From: Akkermansiaceae bacterium UBA5020
GTDB lineage: Bacteria > Verrucomicrobiota > Verrucomicrobiia > Verrucomicrobiales > DEV007
Assembly (NCBI GenBank): GCA_002396885.1
Contig: DGXY01000020.1
Span: 1 to 10,259 of the forward strand
Length of the DNA: 10,259 bases
Direction of reading: 5' to 3'
A program made the translations under genes and the position numbers. Positions 6,452 through 10,259 of the stretch are shown here, one piece after another (position 1 is the first letter of the stretch; every line of letters starts with the position of its first letter). The notes beneath the pieces are model-generated. The model made no database searches. It worked only from the letters and a program-made list of their open reading frames with translations, and was not told the origin of the DNA.

Positions 6452-7426
6452 TCAGAGGGAGGCGTCGGGGTAGCGCTCGTCGAAGCGCTTGCAGAGGCGC
6501 TGGGCTTCCTTGCGCATGGTGGAGAACTCCGCGTGCAGGGGACCGAAGAGGCCGAGGGCGACGGGGCGCTTGGACCCGGCCCACCCGAGGTAATCGTGGA
6601 GGTAGCGCAGGGCGGAGACGGCGGTGGCGGTGCGCTTGATCTGCGCCTTGTTCTTCGTGAACCCGCCGAGGACGCGGACCTCATTGGCGCGGCGGCAAAG
6701 CCCGAGCACCGTGCCAAGGTGATGGAGGATCTTCTTCGCGTTGAGCGTTCCGGCGAAGACGCGGAACTCCACCACTCCGACGTAGCGTCCGTCGGCGTCG
6801 CGCTTGAAGGCCTTGCGGAAATTCACCATGCCGCGTCCGCACTGCTCGGCGCACTCGGCTTTGACCCGCTCTTCCTCGGTGGTGACGAGGCGGCGCATCT
6901 TGGAACCGGTATCCTCCAAGAGCGGGTGGCTGTAGTGGTTCAGATGGCGTCCGGCCCCGGTTTGGCCGTAGAGGCTGCGGGCGTGCCAGCGGCTGATGTG
7001 GGCGAGTTTGCGGATGAACTCACTCACCGCCCGTGGATCGTCCGTGCCGATCACGCTCTCGATCCCCACGGTGATGTGGCAGCCGCAGGAATCGTTCACC
7101 GTCGCTCCGACGGCATGGATGAAGTCCACGAAGCGCAGGAGGTTTTCGACGCCCTCGTTTCCGTGGAGAATGGGGGACACGAATTCGCAGGGCATTTGGC
7201 CCGCGTCGCAGCGGATGGAGCCATCGCGCTCGGCTTTCCATCGGCTCCCTTGAAAGGTAGGGGCGTTCAGCGGCAGGGTGGTGTCGGCGTGAATGCCGAC
7301 GTGGACCGCATGACCGCCGTGGTAATTGCCGACCTGGACGCCGGCGGTGTTGGGGATGCGGGTTTCCAGTTCAATCCCCCAGCGGATCTGGCTGGCGAGG
7401 TAATCTTGGCACTTCTTCAGTTTCAT
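6452..7426 (-). CDS. Amidoligase, glutamine-synthetase-like fold (COOH-NH2 ligase family)
   Basis: 324 residues from ATG 7426; a TTG extension to 7459 would run through the A/C-rich leader and is rejected. Motifs fit the putative amidoligase family (Pfam Amidoligase_2, as I remember it): RWGIELET at 15-22 with metal-type glutamates 19 and 21, HAVHVGIHAD at 39-48, WKAERDGSI at 63-71, CEFVSPIL at 80-87 with Glu81, NDSCGCHITVG at 111-121, GRHLNHYSHPL at 159-169 and VVEFRVFAGTLN at 218-229 with Glu220 and Arg222. Members are predicted to use ATP to join a carboxylate to an amine; the substrates are unknown. The gene follows repeat copy 7464-7521 by 37 nt, behind a terminator, so it starts its own transcription unit, with the amidotransferase-like gene next. 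An amide-forming pair is a reasonable reading. Confidence 0.85.
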   Translation of the reverse strand: MKLKKCQDYLASQIRWGIELETRIPNTAGVQVGNYHGGHAVHVGIHADTTLPLNAPTFQGSRWKAERDGSIRCDAGQMPCEFVSPILHGNEGVENLLRFVDFIHAVGATVNDSCGCHITVGIESVIGTDDPRAVSEFIRKLAHISRWHARSLYGQTGAGRHLNHYSHPLLEDTGSKMRRLVTTEEERVKAECAEQCGRGMVNFRKAFKRDADGRYVGVVEFRVFAGTLNAKKILHHLGTVLGLCRRANEVRVLGGFTKNKAQIKRTATAVSALRYLHDYLGWAGSKRPVALGLFGPLHAEFSTMRKEAQRLCKRFDERYPDASL

Positions 7427-7463
7427 GAGGTTCAATGGGTTAGGATGTCCTTGACCCAAAAAG

Positions 7464-7521
7464 CCTCTTGCCCGTCCCGCGTGGTGTCGCGCCGTTGTGA
7501 TGACGTGAAACTGCCACGCGG
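7464..7521 (-). repeat. Leader repeat copy B, before the amidoligase gene
   Basis: Minus strand: CCGCGTGG pairs perfectly with CCACGCGG, an 8-bp stem that encloses CAGTTTCACG and the core CACAACGGCGCGAC; ACGGGCAAGAGG follows. It is entirely intergenic, 21 nt after the terminator and 37 nt before ATG 7426. It matches copy C at 49 of 58 positions with no gaps. An operator, a promoter-proximal site or a structured leader RNA are all possible. Confidence 0.88.
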
Positions 7522-7542
7522 AAAGGCACGGCGGCCTCCGAC

Positions 7543-7581
7543 AAAAAGGGCCGCGCCCCTCGACGGTGAAGGACGCGGCCC
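7543..7581 (-). terminator. Intrinsic terminator after the DNA ligase gene
   Basis: On the minus strand GGGCCGCGTCC (7581-7571) and GGGCGCGGCCC (7558-7548) form an 11-bp stem with one G-T pair and a 12-nt loop, followed directly by TTTTT (7547-7543). It lies 26 nt past the ligase stop and ends the unit of the WYL_2-like and ligase genes. The repeated leader element at 7464-7521 begins 21 nt further on, so the amidoligase gene needs its own promoter between or within them. Confidence 0.85.
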
Positions 7582-7606
7582 GGCGGGCAGTGGCGGGATG
7601 GAACTG

Positions 7607-8491
7607 TTAAAGATCCCAAGCTTCACGGAACCCGATGAACTTGGGGAAGCGGGGCGCTTCCTTGGCTCCGCTCGGCTGGTGGCGGAACTTCACGAGGCGT
7701 CCAATAAGGGCCTCGCGCTGCTCCCACAGGGTGACCCGGTCGATTCCGCCGACGACGTGGTTGTAACCGACCCGGAACTCCACACCCGTTTCGACGTGGC
7801 GCACCACAAAGCCGCCCAGTTCGCCACGACCGACCAGACCGGCCTGCGAAAGGCTGCGCTTGGTGCGACCGAAGTTGTCCTTCTCGGCGGGGTTCAAATT
7901 GCTCATGCCCTCGTAGGTATCGAGGACCACGGCTTCGGCGTCCTCGAATCGCTTGATCTTGAGCAGGTATCCCTCGCGCTCGGTGGACCGGCCGCACTTG
8001 TAGGGGGAATGCGGCGTGCGGATCATCACGCCCTCGTAGCCCTCGCTTACGCAGCGCTCCTCGTAATCCATCAGATCATCAAGCGTTCGCATCTCCTCCG
8101 GCAGCACTTTGTCCACCCGACCGCAGTCGGGCAGGCGGGCCAGCTCCGCCATGCGCTCGGCATAGGACCTGGTCAGCGAATCGCCCACGTAGTCGAAGAC
8201 GGCGAAGCTGAAGTCCGGCTCGCCGCTCTCGCGACCGACGTGCCCGGCAGTTTCGCTGAAGGTCGTGCCTTTCACGATCAACTCGCCGTCGAGTCCATCG
8301 GGCAGGTTCGCCTCGATCCACTCGCGGATGAAGCGGTTGGAGACGGGCTTGAAGGATCGCGTCAGGGCGCGTCCGTTGATCTTGAGGCAGCGGATCCCGT
8401 CGAGCTTGGGAGTGGCCAAGAGAGGGAAGTTCAGCGACTCGGGCTGCTCGCACTTGCCGGCGAGCATCGGCTTGATGATGGGATGGTTCAT
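7607..8491 (-). CDS. ATP-dependent DNA ligase, compact phage/plasmid type
   Basis: 294 residues. Nucleotidyltransferase motifs are complete: motif I KLDGIR with the adenylated Lys29, motif Ia-like RALTRSFKPVSN at 41-52, motif III region LDGEL with Glu70, SFAVFDYV at 95-102, motif IV EGVMIR at 153-158 and motif V LLKIK at 176-180. About 110 residues follow that fit the OB-fold domain, including FRVGYNHVVGG. It therefore seals nicks in duplex DNA with ATP. The layout is that of the small T7-like ligases (T7 ligase is 359 residues) with no extra DNA-binding domain, and it is distinct from the NAD-dependent LigA of bacterial chromosomes, which points to a mobile element. It starts 21 nt after the WYL_2-like gene and ends before a strong terminator. 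The leader CCTGAACCGAACCTG has no Shine-Dalgarno. Confidence 0.93.
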   Translation of the reverse strand: MNHPIIKPMLAGKCEQPESLNFPLLATPKLDGIRCLKINGRALTRSFKPVSNRFIREWIEANLPDGLDGELIVKGTTFSETAGHVGRESGEPDFSFAVFDYVGDSLTRSYAERMAELARLPDCGRVDKVLPEEMRTLDDLMDYEERCVSEGYEGVMIRTPHSPYKCGRSTEREGYLLKIKRFEDAEAVVLDTYEGMSNLNPAEKDNFGRTKRSLSQAGLVGRGELGGFVVRHVETGVEFRVGYNHVVGGIDRVTLWEQREALIGRLVKFRHQPSGAKEAPRFPKFIGFREAWDL

Positions 8492-8512
8492 TTTGGGTAA
8501 TTCAGGTTCGGT

Positions 8513-8734
8513 TCAGGCGGTGAGCGGAATGATCCGTCCGACGAGGGTGTCAAGGTTGAGCCGACGCACGCTGCGCTTCTCCACGTCCCACACGGTGATC
8601 ATTCCGGTGGCGGCGGCGACGCGTTCGATGGTGGAGGCAAAGCGCATCGTGCGCGGTGAGCCGTCGGCCTTGATGAAGGTGGCGACGAACTCGGCTTTGG
8701 TGGACTTCGGCTTGGACTGGGTTTCAGCATTCAT
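8513..8734 (-). CDS. Small DUF2693/WYL_2-like (Sm/SH3-type barrel) protein
   Basis: 73 residues from ATG 8734. After a Lys-rich N-terminus come FVATFIKADGSPRTMRFAST, then ITVWDVEKRSVRRLNLDTLVG. The pairing of K-DGS-RTM-F with V-V-D-EK-R-RLN-D is the pattern I remember for the DUF2693/WYL_2 family, small beta-barrel proteins common in phages and plasmids and possibly nucleic-acid binding. No catalytic residues are expected. Longer in-frame extensions upstream to 9028 run through the HNH gene on the other strand and are not credible. It is preceded by repeat copy 8784-8841 at a distance of 49 nt and by an A/C-rich leader (GAACCCAAACCCAACG). It is the first gene of the unit with the DNA ligase. 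The family call is from motif memory and is moderately sure. Confidence 0.72.
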   Translation of the reverse strand: MNAETQSKPKSTKAEFVATFIKADGSPRTMRFASTIERVAAATGMITVWDVEKRSVRRLNLDTLVGRIIPLTA

Positions 8735-8783
8735 GGTTTCTTCGTTGGGTTTGGGTTCGGTGGCCCCCTTGGGCCGCCTCCTT

Positions 8784-8841
8784 CCTCTTGCCCGTGGCGC
8801 GTGGTGTCGCACCGTTGTGGCGACGTGATGCTGCCGCGCAG
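8784..8841 (-). repeat. Leader repeat copy C, before the DUF2693/WYL_2-like gene
   Basis: Same orientation and length as copy B. The outer stem is weaker (five Watson-Crick pairs, one G-T, two mismatches), but an inner stem GTCGC/GCGAC around the loop CACAACGGT is perfect here. It lies in the 158-nt region between the divergent WYL_2-like and HNH genes, 49 nt from ATG 8734 and 51 nt from the HNH start. Confidence 0.88.
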
Positions 8842-8892
8842 TTTTGCCGATCACCGCATTGAGCAAACCTGCGATCGGGAGTATTGAGGCGA

Positions 8893-9705
8893 ATGGCAAT
8901 TCCCCATCGAGAGGCTTTGGATCCGAAACATGTATTGAAGGCCTTGGAGGATCTGGACCGAGGCGTTGACCATCCTTTCGGGAAACCGACCCGTTATGAG
9001 CTCGTCTACCGACGGCGGCGATATGCACCGAAGGCGGTGGTGGGACTTGCGATAAAACACCTCACCGGAGAGCTTTTGGGACCAGAGCGATTTAGTGGAG
9101 GCGAGGGCGCGAGTTCGGCGAATCGGGTGCTCCGAGATTTGGGCTTCACGATCGTCCCCAAGGAAGATCAGCCTGCGGCACCGAGTTCCCGAAACAGTCC
9201 ATCAATAAGCGCAGTCCGATTAGATGGAGCTGCAACAAGCGATCTCAAGGGGACATTGGACCGCTTGGAGGATGAGGGCTACTTCTCCCCCTCGTCGATC
9301 AAAGACAATCGAGAGAAGACATTCCGTGAAATCGTGGCCCGTCGAGGGCAGGGCAGGTTCCGGGAGAGTCTGCTCAAGGCCTACGAAGGCAGGTGCTCGG
9401 TCTCAGGCTGCGACGCGGAATCTGCGCTGGAGGCCGCCCACCTGATTCCATATCTGGGCGAGCGAACCAACCACGTGCAGAACGGGATCCTGCTTCGAGC
9501 GGATATCCACACCCTCTTTGATCTGGATCTGATCGGAATTGATCCAAGAACCTTAAAACTTTGTTTAGGTCCACCCCTTACAGACTCTTCCTATTCGGAG
9601 TTTGAGGGTTGTGAACTCGCTCTACCCCTTGATTCCAGACTAGCACCAAGCCCGGAGGCACTCAAAGAGCGATGGAAGCTTTTCAAAGCGTCCTCGAAAA
9701 AGTAA
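8893..9705 (+). CDS. HNH endonuclease with ScoMcrA-like N-terminal head
   Basis: 270 residues from ATG 8893; a TTG nine bases earlier is possible but less likely. The N-terminal ~90 residues (GKPTRYELVYRRRRYAPKAVVGLA ... ELLGPERFSGGE ... RVLRDLGFTIV) resemble the head domain of ScoMcrA-type modification-dependent nucleases (from memory), where it is thought to help recognise DNA. A linker follows, then a full HNH nuclease: CSVSGC with Cys168 and Cys173, AAHLIPY with His183, NGILL with Asn197 and ADIHTLFD with His206, preceded by GQGRFRESLLKAYEGR, typical of restriction-type HNH_2 proteins. It would cut DNA, perhaps modified or foreign. It is the only plus-strand gene in the accessory block and shares its upstream region with the divergent WYL_2-like gene and repeat copy 8784-8841. 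Its 3' part is visibly more A/T-rich than its neighbours. Confidence 0.88.
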   Translation: MAIPHREALDPKHVLKALEDLDRGVDHPFGKPTRYELVYRRRRYAPKAVVGLAIKHLTGELLGPERFSGGEGASSANRVLRDLGFTIVPKEDQPAAPSSRNSPSISAVRLDGAATSDLKGTLDRLEDEGYFSPSSIKDNREKTFREIVARRGQGRFRESLLKAYEGRCSVSGCDAESALEAAHLIPYLGERTNHVQNGILLRADIHTLFDLDLIGIDPRTLKLCLGPPLTDSSYSEFEGCELALPLDSRLAPSPEALKERWKLFKASSKK

Positions 9706-9750
9706 TGGTTTCTCGACTTGTTAGTCCTGAGTAACGGCTCCTCACGGTTA

Positions 9751-10257
9751 TCAGATCACATCATCGAACAACCCAGGCTGGAACGGCTCAAGCGCCTCCT
9801 GCTCGGCCTTGAAGAAGTCCTTCTTCGTCTTGCCCCGCTTCCGTCCCTCCCGCGTGTGGCAGTCGTATGCGTAGGCGGGAATGGGCACGTAGTCCTCAGC
9901 CTCGCGAAGTTCTCCGGCCAGTTCCTCGGGATCGAGCCCGGCGGTCTGGTCATAGACGAAGTTCTGCAAGTGATCGGCGTCCCGGCTCTTCTTGGCCAGA
10001 CAGAGCAGGATCACCGCTTTGGAGATGAAGATGCGCCCCCGGTGCTGCTTGGCGGGCAGGCCCTCGTTCACAACAAGATAGGCGTCGTGCAGCGCCTTCA
10101 CTTCGGCGGTGAGGATGCCCCAGCAGTCCTCCGCGCTCACGGTGAGGAGCCGCTTCCAGCAATACTTGCCGAAACCGCTCTCCCAGAGTTCCAGCGCCCA
10201 GTAGCCGGCGAGCTTGGCGTCGGCCCGGCGGATTGCTTTCTGCATCGCGCTGGACAC
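9751..10257 (-). CDS. RarA/MgsA C-terminal-like protein without the ATPase domain (5' end uncertain)
   Basis: 168 residues from GTG 10257; the frame stays open to the window edge, so the true start may lie outside. The N-terminal part (SSAMQKAIRRADAKLAGYWALELWESG, then YCWKRLLTVSAEDCWGI) matches the pattern of the C-terminal oligomerisation region of RarA/MgsA clamp-loader-like proteins (QKAIRRGD...A..W...L...G.....RRL...ASEDVG), followed by AVILLCLAKKSRDADH, where RarA has its AHAPKSN. The rest differs from RarA: YAYDCHTREGRKRGKTKKDFF and a final PGLFDDV tail. No Walker motifs are present in the visible part. Stand-alone proteins of this kind occur, as I recall, on plasmids and conjugative elements and might pair with a host or element AAA+ ATPase such as the one at 4134-4787. 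It converges with the HNH gene, with 45 nt between the stops. Confidence 0.68.
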   Translation of the reverse strand: MSSAMQKAIRRADAKLAGYWALELWESGFGKYCWKRLLTVSAEDCWGILTAEVKALHDAYLVVNEGLPAKQHRGRIFISKAVILLCLAKKSRDADHLQNFVYDQTAGLDPEELAGELREAEDYVPIPAYAYDCHTREGRKRGKTKKDFFKAEQEALEPFQPGLFDDVI

Positions 10258-10259
10258 CT

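Noticed and set aside
7427..7459. Longer amidoligase start at TTG 7459
   Set aside because: The extra residues (MGQGHPNPLNL) are just the A/C-rich leader translated; ATG 7426 lies just before the conserved GIELE segment.
7432..7626. A 64-codon minus-strand frame across the terminator and repeat copy B
   Set aside because: It covers the terminator hairpin and repeat, starts inside the ligase gene and has no family signal. The region is best read as non-coding.
6533..8500. A 655-codon open frame on the plus strand
   Set aside because: It lies antisense to the amidoligase and DNA ligase genes, both of which have complete family motifs; its translation has no recognisable motifs. Long antisense frames are usual in GC-rich DNA.
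3619..8841. The repeats as a CRISPR array or transposon ends
   Set aside because: Copies are kilobases apart, all in the same orientation, diverged, and each before a gene start; there are no spacers, target duplications or transposase.
8857..8886. TTGAGC, 17 nt, TATTGA as a sigma-70-like promoter for the HNH gene
   Set aside because: The -10-like box ends almost at the start codon, so it would require a leaderless or truncated transcript, and the match is weak.

Overview
The window is a GC-rich bacterial segment made of two unlike parts. At the left is the 3' end of a chromosome-type gene for a Zn/Cd/Pb-exporting P1B ATPase (plus strand, cut by the window edge). From about 1946 onward lies a dense accessory block, almost entirely on the minus strand, that looks like the cargo or maintenance region of a plasmid, integrative element or phage-like island. 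No 16S, tRNA, integrase or replication initiator is visible, so the host cannot be named. The GC content, the scarcity of Shine-Dalgarno sequences and the gene mix would suit Verrucomicrobiota or a related PVC/Bacteroidota-like lineage; this is a weak inference.

Reading the minus strand in its own direction (right to left): a free-standing RarA/MgsA C-terminal-like protein (10257-9751); then, on the plus strand, an HNH endonuclease with a ScoMcrA-like head (8893-9705); a small DUF2693/WYL_2-like protein (8734-8513); a compact ATP-dependent DNA ligase (8491-7607) followed by a clear intrinsic terminator (7581-7543); a GS-like amidoligase (7426-6452); a class II glutamine amidotransferase-like Ntn hydrolase (6372-5671); an HTH protein with an AT-hook-like RGRP (5639-4938); a hidden 57-residue gene (4941-4768); a clamp-loader-like AAA+ ATPase (4787-4134); three small unknown proteins (4113-3877, 3880-3518, 3591-3253); an FtsH/Cdc48-like AAA+ ATPase (3213-2263); and a small protein of a widespread plasmid-associated family (2230-1946). 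Spacing is tight, with several ATGA stop/start overlaps.

Two features stand out. First, a ~58-bp sequence is repeated in the leader of three minus-strand genes (3619-3676, 7464-7521, 8784-8841), with a 25-bp partial fourth copy before another (5691-5715). Every copy has the same orientation and lies 27-51 nt upstream of a start codon. Copy 7464-7521 follows the terminator directly and has a perfect 8-bp enclosing stem. It looks like a cis-regulatory RNA or operator that ties the genes into one regulon. Second, nearly all minus-strand genes lack a Shine-Dalgarno and instead have A/C-rich leaders built from AACC/GAACCC/CCTAACC units; only the two tightly coupled genes at 4941 and 4787 have canonical GGAGG sites.

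Functionally, the amidoligase and the class II amidotransferase are adjacent and suggest an ammonia-dependent amide-forming or peptide/base-modifying step. The ligase, the clamp-loader-like ATPase and the RarA-like protein point to DNA metabolism, and the HNH protein to nucleic-acid defence. That these form one system is inference, supported mainly by the shared leader element.
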